Source: Saccharospirillum alexandrii_A
Lineage (GTDB): Bacteria > Pseudomonadota > Gammaproteobacteria > Pseudomonadales > Natronospirillaceae
Direction of reading: 5' to 3'
Assembly: GCF_043641555.1 (NCBI RefSeq)
Contig: NZ_JBHZRJ010000001.1
Span: 1,178,001 to 1,242,000, forward strand
DNA: 64,000 nucleotides
Shown: positions 17,535-25,503 of the stretch, one piece after another
How positions within the stretch are numbered: position 1 is the first letter of the stretch
Layout: every line of letters starts with the position of its first letter
The notes under the pieces: generated by a model
The model's input: the letters and a program-made list of their open reading frames with translations, nothing else
The model's database searches: none
Told to the model about the DNA's origin: nothing
Program-made: the position numbers and the translations under genes

Positions 17535-17567
17535 GGCTCTAAGCCCCTAACCACGGGGTTTAGAGCC
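17535..17567 (+). terminator. 13-bp hairpin downstream of rnpB, possible terminator
   Basis: GGCTCTAAGCCCC (17535-17547), 7-nt loop, GGGGTTTAGAGCC (17555-17567): a 13-bp stem with one G-T pair. No T-run follows, so termination would be inefficient or Rho-assisted. It lies on the element side of attL, so the element itself seems to supply the structure that now follows rnpB. Confidence 0.5.
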
Positions 17568-17593
17568 TATCCCCAGCACCTCTATTCTGAGGT

Positions 17594-17612
17594 GGTACAA
17601 TAAATGGTACAA
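17594..17612 (+). promoter_or_regulatory. Left GGTACAA repeats, candidate integrase arm sites
   Basis: GGTACAA occurs at 17594-17600 and 17606-17612, 12 bp apart; the second overlaps the integrase start codon. The same motif recurs at the right end of the element. Binding here would also repress integrase expression. Confidence 0.5.
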
Positions 17613-19244
17613 AAACGCCCGAGTGGTTATTACTTCCGATGGGTCTTTCCTGTTCAAATAAGATTAATTCTCAAAAAGACTGAGCTAGTTAAATCTCTCA
17701 AAACACACCACAAATCACTAGCCTATGCCAAGGCAGAAAGATTGTTTAGGATGGTTTCTGAACTAAAACAATGTTTGGAAGGTTTTAACGTGGGGCAGAT
17801 TACTCAGGAGGAATTTGAAACTATTGTTGCTGAAGTTTGGGATAAGGCTAGAAATTCAACAATTTTCCCCGCTTATAGCAGGGCCCACGCTGAATCTAGG
17901 CTCGAACAAGCTCGTGACAAATTGGAACATATATCCCACGCTTATAGAGGTACGCACCCTACTGGTGGTATTAAGCCTTCGCTGTTCAGTTCCTATCAGG
18001 ACATAGCAAAGAGTAAGCTAGGGTTAGCGTTCAGTAATAGCGTTGATGAAGAAGATCATTTTGATGGTGGTTGGATAGGTTCAACTGAAGATTTTAATCT
18101 AGCTGATCGTTTGGCGGTGCAAATAATGGAGGCTGAGCGTCACTACAATCAACGGGTCATAGAAGTCTTATCGCCAAATGAACAAGTAGGCGCTTCTGAG
18201 CAAATAAATACTGATAAGAGTTCCGATAGCTCTGCCTCAGAAGGTGTTGGGTTGTCCGGATATGATTTAAGTAGCGTCTTCAGCCAATTTTTGGAGTATA
18301 AAAAATCAACAGGTAACATTACTAAAAAGCTTGAAAAAGACTATTTGTCATATTGGCAATGTATTACCTATTTCCTCAAAGATAAGGATATTACGCTGTA
18401 CAAAAAGAAGGATTTTAGTACCTACTTTTTTGATGCGAGGTCGATACCAAGAAGGAATCTAAAAGAATATAAGAATAAATCTTTAGACAAAATTTTCGAG
18501 ATTACGCCGCCTGAAGAGATCCCTGAAGAAGATACTATTTCCTATAAAACAATCGTGGAGCATCGAAAGCTAATTCAGGGAATTTTAAAATTTGCTCGTG
18601 ATGAAGAATACGTTCTAACTACACCCGAGGTACGTATTCCTTATGAGGCTGGTTCTGACAACAGATATGCTCCTTATACTGACAGGGAGGTATTGGCTCT
18701 GTTATCGGGTTTGATACCTGCAACTCATAGGTATTGGATTACATATATTGCCAGCTACTCAGGTATGCGGAGTAACGAGATTTGCCAGCTGATGAAATCC
18801 GATGTGAGATTTGACTCTGACTCTTGTAGATATTTCTTTTCAGTGAATGATGAAGGAGAGAAGCGTCTTAAGTCAAAAGCTTCAAAACGAAATGTACCTA
18901 TTCATCAACGTCTTATTGATTTGGGCTTAATTGACTATGTTAATAGTACTAACAAAGAGCTCTTTGAAGGTACAGATTCGAAGTCAATTACTCGATGGTT
19001 TCGATCATATAGGGAGAAAATGGGTGTGCCTAGTGTGTCAGATACTGGTAACAGAAAAGTATTTCATTCCTTTAGGCATACATTCACCTCTAAGGCAGCA
19101 TCAAATAACATCACTAAAGAGAGGATCGCTGCCGTTGCTGGTCATGATGGAGTAAGAACAATTACTGATAATTATATTCACTTTGACAGCTTGGCTTCTT
19201 TGATTGATGTGGTTGATGTTATTGATTACGGTGAGGTGTTTTAG
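17604..19244 (+). CDS. Tyrosine recombinase / integrase of the rnpB element
   Basis: Site-specific recombinase that should integrate and excise the element at rnpB. 546 residues. The N-terminus (KRPSGYYFRWVFPVQIR) is the DUF6538-like start seen in many large integrases, followed by a SAM-like core-binding domain (about 220-330) and the catalytic domain. The expected active-site set is complete: Arg389 (SGMRSNEI), Lys425 or Lys428, His488 and Arg491 (FHSFRHT), His514 (AGHDG) and Tyr524. So it looks active. It starts 75 bp from attL and reads inward. The upstream GGTACAA repeats overlap its start. Confidence 0.93.
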   Translation: MVQKRPSGYYFRWVFPVQIRLILKKTELVKSLKTHHKSLAYAKAERLFRMVSELKQCLEGFNVGQITQEEFETIVAEVWDKARNSTIFPAYSRAHAESRLEQARDKLEHISHAYRGTHPTGGIKPSLFSSYQDIAKSKLGLAFSNSVDEEDHFDGGWIGSTEDFNLADRLAVQIMEAERHYNQRVIEVLSPNEQVGASEQINTDKSSDSSASEGVGLSGYDLSSVFSQFLEYKKSTGNITKKLEKDYLSYWQCITYFLKDKDITLYKKKDFSTYFFDARSIPRRNLKEYKNKSLDKIFEITPPEEIPEEDTISYKTIVEHRKLIQGILKFARDEEYVLTTPEVRIPYEAGSDNRYAPYTDREVLALLSGLIPATHRYWITYIASYSGMRSNEICQLMKSDVRFDSDSCRYFFSVNDEGEKRLKSKASKRNVPIHQRLIDLGLIDYVNSTNKELFEGTDSKSITRWFRSYREKMGVPSVSDTGNRKVFHSFRHTFTSKAASNNITKERIAAVAGHDGVRTITDNYIHFDSLASLIDVVDVIDYGEVF

Positions 19245-19300
19245 CTTTAATTAACGCCGCCTCATAGGTTGTTTGATTTGACAATTGTTAAGGACAAGTT

Positions 19301-20431
19301 ATGCGTGTTGTTATAGATACTAATATTCTTCATCAAGAAGGGCTCTCTTCAATAAGCATGCATAAGCTATACAACTTGGTTGTGTCTTGTGGTTTACAGA
19401 TATACCTCCCTGAGATTGTTGAAAGAGAATATATCACAAGCAGAGAAATAGAGATTATTGCACAGCTAAAAAATATCAAAAAGAGTTATAAGGAAATAAA
19501 CAAGATGACACCTGAGTTTTCGTCATCTAAGGGCAACATTAAGACTGAACTACAAAATTTGGATTTGAAAATAAAATCAGCAGCTGGTGATGTTTACGTC
19601 TGGTTTGATAGATGGACGAGTGACTATAGAGTAAAGAGATTAGATATTAAACCTCATTATATCAGTTCAATCTTTGATGATTATTTTTCAGGCTCTGGAG
19701 CTTTTAAGCAGAGGAAAAATAGAAATGATATTCTTGATGCTATTATTTTAGAAAATATCAAAGAGTTATCTTCTCAGGGTGAAAGTCTTACTCTCTTGTG
19801 CGGCGACAAGGGGTTGTCCCAGGCGGCAAGTAAGTTAGAAGGAATTAACATTTATAGTAGCCTAAAAGAGTTTTTAGAAACTAAAGAGGTAAGTGATAGA
19901 CTTTCCAAAGTATCTACAGACGATAATACCAAGAAGTATATTGATTTTTTCAGCTCACCTGAATTTGAACTAGCTCTCAGGAGTTTTATTCATTATTTAT
20001 ACGATCTTGGTTATTTAGTTACTGAGTCCGTTAATAACGATCTAGGGGCAATTCCCAGTGGATATTCGAATGTTACTGTTGAGCCTTTTGGTGAAAGGTT
20101 AGATGAGCTAGAGGTTATTGATGTTGTGGGCTTGGGATCGGAAATATATAAGTTGTCTGTAGAATTCGAGATAGATTCTGTGGTGACTTTTGCTATCCCA
20201 TATGAGTATACTGAAGATATTGAGTCACCATATTCAATTGATAGTATAAATGGAGATGGTGTTTGTGAGGTAAGCATGGAACGCAAGGCTATTTACCCCA
20301 TAGTTCTTACAACAAATGTTGGTGATGGTTTCATTAAAAACATTAAGGAAGATAGTCAGTTTTTGATCAATCGCTTTTCAACAACAGTTGAAATTGAAAA
20401 CCCATTTATACAGCATGCTCTATTAAGTTAA
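19301..20431 (+). CDS. PIN-like (DUF4935-type) nuclease-domain protein
   Basis: 376 residues. The N-terminal 190 or so form a PIN domain: VVIDTNIL with Asp6, an acidic pair near residues 41-43, RKNRNDILDAII with Asp143 and Asp146, and LLCGDKGL with Asp169. That is the metal-binding acidic set of a PIN ribonuclease, and the RKNRND-D motif resembles the DUF4935 subgroup. Residues 200-376 form an unrecognised domain with many beta strands. AAGGA lies just before the ATG. It follows the integrase by 56 bp and precedes a membrane protein on the same strand. The target RNA is unknown; a defence or toxin role is inference. Confidence 0.75.
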   Translation: MRVVIDTNILHQEGLSSISMHKLYNLVVSCGLQIYLPEIVEREYITSREIEIIAQLKNIKKSYKEINKMTPEFSSSKGNIKTELQNLDLKIKSAAGDVYVWFDRWTSDYRVKRLDIKPHYISSIFDDYFSGSGAFKQRKNRNDILDAIILENIKELSSQGESLTLLCGDKGLSQAASKLEGINIYSSLKEFLETKEVSDRLSKVSTDDNTKKYIDFFSSPEFELALRSFIHYLYDLGYLVTESVNNDLGAIPSGYSNVTVEPFGERLDELEVIDVVGLGSEIYKLSVEFEIDSVVTFAIPYEYTEDIESPYSIDSINGDGVCEVSMERKAIYPIVLTTNVGDGFIKNIKEDSQFLINRFSTTVEIENPFIQHALLS

Positions 20432-20508
20432 TTGAGGTTATACTTTATGGGTATTGCTAATCAAGTCCAGGTCTACATAAAAATACAAATATTCGATCAA
20501 GGTGATTC

Positions 20509-21147
20509 ATGGAATTGACTGAACCAAATCCATATACTCGTAACCTAATTATAATTTCACTATTGTTTATATTTTATAATTGGCTTGATCTTTCACCGCC
20601 AGAATTAACTACATTTAATATTCTATTCAACAAGTTTGAAATTGGAAACAAAGACCCTCTTTCAGTAATACCATGGATTTTTTATTTTTGGTTTCTTTTT
20701 CGTTTCATACAGGAATCTCAGAACAACTCAATAGATGTCTACAAGGCTAGGGTTACGAAACTTCCAATACCAAAAAGGTTAGAGTATAAGTTGCGAAGCC
20801 TAGCCGATGAACATTACAAAGACATTGGTAAAGGAGAGCTTATAGAAGAGAAAAACATAACCGAAGAATCGGCGGCTGATGCTAAAATTGAAATACATTA
20901 TTTGAATGCAAGGGAGTCATTGCTTCCCAGGCTGTATTACTCCGCTACATATCAGAGTAATAATAATGGTAGGAGGGAAGGCAAGTTTTTTATTGCAAAG
21001 ATAAATTTTAAAGATGGTATTCCATTGCTACTTGCAGCAACTCTAAAGTATGCTTATAAGGAAAATTGCGTAGCAACTGAGTTGGTGCCATATTTTTTGG
21101 CATACACAGCTTTCTTAAGCGGAATGGAGATAGTATTATTCAAGTGA
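20509..21147 (+). CDS. Hypothetical membrane protein, PIN-gene neighbour
   Basis: 212 residues, no family recognised. Two hydrophobic segments near the N-terminus (about 12-28 and 52-68), a charged middle (about 70-165), and a hydrophobic C-terminal stretch (about 172-210) that may be membrane-associated. It lies 77 bp after the PIN gene on the same strand and shares its AT-rich composition, so they could form a two-gene cargo module. The start codon is preceded by AAGGTGATTC, an acceptable ribosome site. Confidence 0.65.
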   Translation: MELTEPNPYTRNLIIISLLFIFYNWLDLSPPELTTFNILFNKFEIGNKDPLSVIPWIFYFWFLFRFIQESQNNSIDVYKARVTKLPIPKRLEYKLRSLADEHYKDIGKGELIEEKNITEESAADAKIEIHYLNARESLLPRLYYSATYQSNNNGRREGKFFIAKINFKDGIPLLLAATLKYAYKENCVATELVPYFLAYTAFLSGMEIVLFK

Positions 21148-21455
21148 GGTCCCCACTGGTAGGTTTAATGTAGTTACCAAATACTTTTGTAGTGACTATT
21201 CAGCGACATGTCTCCAAAAACTATAATTTTTTAATTTTTTTGAGGTCGGTGCTTGGCAGAACATATCTTGACGGCGGAAGACTGTTGAAATTTCAAAATA
21301 TCCACTACGTTCCAGTAGGTGCTCCATAAGTTTGTAGCTGCAATGTACCAATAGCCTATGCCCTAGTGATGTTAGTGATAAACCTATCAAAATAACCATT
21401 TACATACCCTAGTGATAGAATTATCATAAAGACCTATTTTGATTGGAATCAGGTC
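21148..21455 (+). promoter_or_regulatory. Intergenic region with direct repeats before the resolvase
   Basis: 308 nt without a gene. The 10-mer CCCTAGTGAT occurs at 21361-21370 and 21407-21416, each followed by an AT-rich stretch containing AAACCTAT or AAGACCTAT. The 46-bp spacing upstream of a serine resolvase suggests recombinase-binding subsites or an autoregulatory operator. Confidence 0.4.
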
Positions 21456-22040
21456 ATGGCTCGCTACATTTATGCTCGCACCAGTACCAAGGAACAGAAT
21501 GTTAACCAGCAAGCTGAATTGCTATCTCAGGCATACCCTGATGCGATTGTTGTCAAAGAGCAGGGCTCTGCTACCAACTTGAACCGGCCAGTGTTGGAAC
21601 AGCTACTTGAATCCCTTAAGCCTCAGGATGACTTGATAATCTATGACCTATCTAGGCTTAGCCGTGATACCAGTGACTTCCTAAAGTTGTTAGAACAGTT
21701 CAATCAGCAAGACATAGGGCTGGTAGTTCATAATATGGGGGGTGCAACTCAAGACACCCGCACGGCTACAGGGAAGATGGTTTTGACAGTTTTAGCTTCT
21801 GTTAACCAAATGCAGGTGGAGCTAATGAAGGAAAAACAACTCATTGGTATTGAGACAGCTAAGAAGGCTGGCAAATACAAGGGCAGGAAGCCCGTTGATC
21901 AGGCCAAGATTGATAAGGCACTGCGTTACCTTGATAACGGCCTGACTAAGGATGAAGCGGCAAAGCTCGCAGGCGTCGGGGTTGCTACACTTTACCGTAA
22001 CCTCAAGTCAAAGAATGGTGTTTCCTCTAACACCGTATAG
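21456..22040 (+). CDS. Serine recombinase (resolvase/invertase family)
   Basis: 194 residues. N-terminal catalytic domain with YARTSTKEQN (nucleophile Ser10), IYDLSRLSRDTSDF and the long E-helix region (ASVNQMQVELMKEKQ). The C-terminal part is a helix-turn-helix (LTKDEAAKLAGVGVATLYRNL). This is the size of Tn3-type resolvases and Hin-type invertases. It looks intact and may resolve cointegrates or invert a segment; no transposase is nearby. A decayed copy of its C-terminal part lies at 23155-23334. Confidence 0.92.
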   Translation: MARYIYARTSTKEQNVNQQAELLSQAYPDAIVVKEQGSATNLNRPVLEQLLESLKPQDDLIIYDLSRLSRDTSDFLKLLEQFNQQDIGLVVHNMGGATQDTRTATGKMVLTVLASVNQMQVELMKEKQLIGIETAKKAGKYKGRKPVDQAKIDKALRYLDNGLTKDEAAKLAGVGVATLYRNLKSKNGVSSNTV

Positions 22041-22409
22041 CTAAAAAATCGAAACCGAGCTTTTCACTTGAGCGCAATGTGATCACGGAATCACCACCTT
22101 TAAGATTCCTCAGAGATCTGACTGCAGGAGCTACATAAAGCGATTGCATTTGACCTACCTATGATTCGATCATGAGGAGCTTAGTTCGGTCTGTGTATAA
22201 AAGGACTGGAGTGGGAAGTTAGGGGGGAATCCACACCTGTCATTGTTTATATTCATTAAACCCTTTAAGTGTCAGGTTTATTTACACTTTGTAATAGTTA
22301 AATAGCATACGTAAGTCTAAAACGCCCTAGAATGGGGGTCAAAAAGGGATGGCATATTACTTGCTCCAGTAAATTTTTAACGTTTCATCAAGTCTGGAGA
22401 AGATTATTT
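22041..22409. other. Gene-free stretch inside the element
   Basis: 369 nt between the resolvase and the PEP-CTERM gene. I see no gene, no clear hairpin with a T-run and no repeat shared with the rest of the window. It must hold the promoter of the PEP-CTERM gene, but no convincing -35/-10 pair can be named. Confidence 0.5.
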
Positions 22410-23060
22410 ATGAAGAAAATCCTAATTTGTATCCCTTTGATGTTGATTGTAGGAAGCTCTAATGCAGCATTGATTAAAACTGGACTTCAGCTGGTCGATG
22501 ATAGCAGTGGTTTGAGTTGGTTGGATTTATCATACACAACAGATCTAAATTACCTACAAATTCAAGAGACTTTATCAGACTCTTCAAGCTATGTTGGTGA
22601 AAACCAGTTTAGACTCGCAACTGAGTCAGAGGTTACTGACTTATTCAGTCAATTTTTTCCGAGTCTGCCATATAATCAGGGCAGCTATGGTCGTTATTAC
22701 ACAGAGGATCTGAACTCAATATACACTGAACAAATAACTAAATTCGTAAGTTTAATGGGAGATACAGTTCCCTCTGATCCTCATATTGCTGCATCTGGAT
22801 TCTTTCTCTCAGATGATTCATATGTCGAGTTGAACGGCGTATATAGCAGTACACTCGAAGGTAATACCACTAACCTAATTTTTGACTCAGAATACGCTCC
22901 CAATTATGGCGAGACCTACTCTTCCATAGGAGCCGGCTGGTATTTGGTAAGGGATCTAAGCCTTCCACATGTTGAGGTATCTGAACCAAGTACGATTTTT
23001 TTGATGGGTCTAGGGTTTCTGGGGATCATTGCGAATAGAAAACGAAAAACGCCTAAGTGA
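22410..23060 (+). CDS. Secreted PEP-CTERM sorting-domain protein
   Basis: 216 residues from MKKILI, chosen over an upstream frame opening because GGAGA lies 9 nt before it and it gives a clean signal peptide (cleavage near SNA, residue 20). The mature part is Ser/Tyr/Asp-rich and cysteine-free. The C-terminus has the full PEP-CTERM tripartite signal: EPST, a hydrophobic segment (IFLMGLGFLGIIA) and a basic tail (NRKRK). Such proteins are processed by an exosortase and usually surface-associated with exopolysaccharide. No exosortase is in the window, so it must be chromosomal elsewhere or the protein is stranded. It lies between the resolvase and its remnant. Confidence 0.85.
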   Translation: MKKILICIPLMLIVGSSNAALIKTGLQLVDDSSGLSWLDLSYTTDLNYLQIQETLSDSSSYVGENQFRLATESEVTDLFSQFFPSLPYNQGSYGRYYTEDLNSIYTEQITKFVSLMGDTVPSDPHIAASGFFLSDDSYVELNGVYSSTLEGNTTNLIFDSEYAPNYGETYSSIGAGWYLVRDLSLPHVEVSEPSTIFLMGLGFLGIIANRKRKTPK

Positions 23061-23154
23061 TGGAATGGATGCACCCCTCAGCGGTGTGTTCTACAAACAA
23101 ACCTAATATCAAATGCGGTTAAATCTAGCGAGGGAAGAACTGCCCCTCTGTATT

Positions 23155-23334
23155 GTAACTACAAGGAATACTGGTAAACATAAGCTTAGTACGCCGGTTG
23201 ATCAGGCTAAAATTGACAAGGCTCTGCGTTACATTGGGAGTGGCGAGCTAACTAAAGAGGAAGCTGCTAGGCTTGCTAGTATTGGCGTAGCCACTTTGTA
23301 TCGCTACTTGAAAGACCTTAAGGAAGCCGTTTAG
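23155..23334 (+). pseudogene. Remnant of the resolvase C-terminal region
   Basis: The reading frame matches the last third of the intact resolvase: TPVDQAKIDKALRYIGSG against KPVDQAKIDKALRYLDNG, then LTKEEAARLASIGVATLYRYL against LTKDEAAKLAGVGVATLYRNL. The catalytic domain with the serine nucleophile is absent. It is a truncated duplicate or the remains of a second related element. It could still make a small DNA-binding protein, but its upstream sequence has no clear ribosome site. Confidence 0.75.
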
Positions 23335-23558
23335 AGCTGATAGCCAATTGCCATTCTTACTTTCGGCTGCCTGAGCGCTGTTCTAAGGTGTTTTACACCC
23401 TACCCAGTAGGTTGGTATGGGTTTTGCTTTAAATGCTCTTATGCGAACGCGCAGGAGCTCCCAGGAGTATCCCTGATAATAACCTCTACCCCTTTATGGT
23501 TTGATGGTGCTCTAAAGGGCAATATTTACTCAAACCAACAGCTGAGCCTGATCTCGTG

Positions 23559-24401
23559 TCAAAGCATGTCTACTGGCTCTAAAGGAACATCCAACCATTC
23601 TTCGATGTTTGCTAAGTTTTCACTGATCTGAGCATCCCTTCCTTGCTTGTTTATATCTTTTAAGCCGATATTGGAACAGTTATAGGTTCTTTCCCCTTTC
23701 CCTGACTCAACTCTGAGCTTTGTATAGGCCTTGGCAAGGTAAGAGATGGCATAGAAGGCCTCGTCTATCACACCACCAAGTACCATGTTTTTATTTGCCA
23801 CCCTGTTTTGAAGTGCTTCCCTTTTGATTAGCACTGAAAGATCATCAATACGAATGCTTTCTTGGTCTTGAGCCCTTACTTCAGGGCTCATCCTTGTCCT
23901 GTCTAGGTAAAAATAGCTCGAACTACGGTTTCTATCGTTTATTCCAGCCTGTTGCTCCCAAGATGACAGGATTAGTTTTTTTACCGCTTCCGCTAATCTT
24001 GGTGGTTTATGGTCATTGTGCTTTTTTAAAGCCACCCATAGGTGCCAGTGAGCCCCAGTGTTGTAATCGTCGTTTCCGTATTCCTTCACCCATACATAAG
24101 CCATTTTTGTCTGGTACTTACGTTCTAGCTTCCTGCGAACCGATGTCAAAAACGGTGACATACTGATTGAGGTATGGTGTTTTGGTGGTGAAAGGCTGCT
24201 AGCAGTATTGCCGGGGGCCAGGTCAAACCTAATCAATATGACCCTTGAGTATCGAGCTAAAATCCGAGTCAGCTCACGATATGAGCAATCAAGTATCTCT
24301 TTGTATTCAGGTTGTGAGGGGCTGCATTGAACGGGCAACCCTTTGTATCTGTCTGATTGGTACTCTGTTAAATGCTTAAGATTTGCCTGAATTCCGAGCA
24401 A
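23559..24401 (-). CDS. Inovirus Gp2 / YagK-YfjJ family protein, HUH-like
   Basis: 280 residues on the strand opposite to the other element genes. It resembles the YagK/YfjJ C-terminal (inovirus-type Gp2) family: an N-terminal region with YSRVILIRFDLAPG, then YVWVKEYGNDDYNTGAHWHLWVAL with His118 and His120 in an H-x-H like that of HUH replication endonucleases. In prophages and satellites these genes sit beside excision or replication genes. The function is not established; a replication-initiator role is inference. It points away from attR toward the centre of the element. Confidence 0.75.
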   Translation of the reverse strand: MLGIQANLKHLTEYQSDRYKGLPVQCSPSQPEYKEILDCSYRELTRILARYSRVILIRFDLAPGNTASSLSPPKHHTSISMSPFLTSVRRKLERKYQTKMAYVWVKEYGNDDYNTGAHWHLWVALKKHNDHKPPRLAEAVKKLILSSWEQQAGINDRNRSSSYFYLDRTRMSPEVRAQDQESIRIDDLSVLIKREALQNRVANKNMVLGGVIDEAFYAISYLAKAYTKLRVESGKGERTYNCSNIGLKDINKQGRDAQISENLANIEEWLDVPLEPVDML

Positions 24402-24760
24402 TCTGCTTCTCCATCAGTGTTATTGGGGGTTTCTGCTCTGTGTATAATGTAAAGATATTAGTACATTGAATTAGATTACAATACTAGCTGTCTAATAGGG
24501 TAATAAAGGTTAGTAAGCCCTCTAAATCAGTTCTTTCAGCTTAATTAGTCATGTCAAAAAGTGCAGACCACTTGTTTTCAGCTAGAAACCAGTTCCGCCT
24601 CAGTAATCCTGACCAAGAGGTCAGTCTTATAGTCCCGTGGCTGGTGCTTTCAGCCTACTTTAACAGCAATATTTGAGTCTTGGCTGTCTTGTGAGTGAGG
24701 GGTGACTAAGCATACGGGGCGGAATTCATGGGTGTTACTCCCACAATTTACGCTGACTCT
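24402..24760. other. Gene-free right end of the element
   Basis: 359 nt between the Gp2-like gene and the right-end repeats. It should contain the promoter of the Gp2-like gene (read leftwards). I see no RNA gene, no ORF with a ribosome site and no convincing terminator. Confidence 0.45.
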
Positions 24761-24789
24761 GGTACAAACTAGTACAAGAGGAGGTACAA
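24761..24789 (+). promoter_or_regulatory. Right GTACAA repeats, candidate integrase arm sites
   Basis: GGTACAA at 24761-24767, the near copy AGTACAA at 24771-24777 and GGTACAA at 24783-24789, in the same orientation as the two at the left end and about 58-86 bp inside attR. This is the layout of arm-type integrase sites around a core site. Confidence 0.5.
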
Positions 24790-24846
24790 TTTAGATTGAT
24801 AGGCGTCTACAACCCAGAGGTGTTGAGGGGTGTGTAATGCGGGTGT

Positions 24847-24867
24847 CGGCTTATCGGCTGACTCGCA
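24847..24867 (+). repeat. attR: right attachment repeat (rnpB 3' end fragment)
   Basis: Matches 17509-17529 in 20 of 21 positions. The one difference (A instead of G at 24861) keeps P1 pairing possible, changing a U-G to a U-A pair. So this copy may be the host's original rnpB end. Confidence 0.85.
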
Positions 24868-25466
24868 CTCATTTTTAAATCCAGGGTTACTAGGCAGTGT
24901 GGCTCTTGGTTCGTGTCGGCTACCAGATAGGCCAACCCAGCAGCCGGCACTTGGCTTGTTGCCCCTCTGGTCTTGTGGCTTCTATGGTATAGGAGCGAAA
25001 CTTCGAGCCGGTCAGGGGTTGACGTTCTTTTAACTCTTCTAAGCAGGCAGTCCCCACTTATCTTTGACGGGCATCTGATTCGTTTGACCTGCAATGCAAG
25101 TGGCTTCCCGAAAAAATGTTTTATCTCAGCGTTAAAGTGCGTTCTTTTTAAATTGAGTGAGCTTGTTCACTTCTTCCCTTCTGTACATTGTCAGCAAACC
25201 GCAAAGCCCGTAACGATGCGGCTGTGCGCCGTTTCACATCTGACCGGTGTTCTGCTTCTCTAATTCCCTCGTAGACTTATAAAACTATTTTATATTCCAA
25301 AATATTCTTTAACTTAATGTGTCACTTTAACTTGAGCGGCCAAGTTGGTCTGTTTGCTTGGGTTTGGTGTGTTAGTGGTCGCTAACTTTGGGGTCCGAGT
25401 TTGTGCGCCATTTCCTAACTTGCTGTTTTTAGTGGTTTTTTCTGAAGCTCCCCGGCTAGTGACCAC
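24868..25466. other. Gene-free region between the element and the mra promoter
   Basis: About 600 nt of host-side sequence. No ORF has a ribosome site or recognisable product, and I see no RNA gene. It was probably the original spacer between rnpB and mraZ, possibly with old insertion debris. Confidence 0.5.
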
Positions 25467-25495
25467 TTGCTTGTGGGTCGCGTGACTCCTATAGT
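25467..25495 (+). promoter_or_regulatory. Candidate mra promoter of the dcw cluster
   Basis: TTGCTT (25467-25472), a 17-bp spacer and TATAGT (25490-25495). Transcription would start near 25502, right at the MraZ operator repeats. The insertion of the element about 600 bp upstream left it untouched. Confidence 0.6.
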
Positions 25496-25503
25496 GTCGT
25501 TAT

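Larger units (their letters stand above)
17509..24867. mobile_element. Integrative element inserted in the 3' end of rnpB
   Basis: About 7.36 kb, bounded by a 21-bp direct repeat with one mismatch; the left copy is the rnpB 3' end. Gene order: tyrosine integrase next to attL, PIN protein, membrane protein, serine resolvase, PEP-CTERM protein, resolvase remnant, then a Gp2/YfjJ-like gene on the opposite strand near attR. It is visibly richer in A+T than the flanks and its genes use AGA, AGG and ATA freely. It separates rnpB from mraZ, which are adjacent in Pseudomonas-type genomes. No capsid, relaxase or conjugation genes, so it is a small genomic island, a satellite or a decayed prophage. Confidence 0.9.

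Noticed and set aside
24807..25263. Several 60-100 codon frames between attR and mraZ
   Set aside because: No ribosome sites, no family resemblance, and they overlap the att repeat or each other.
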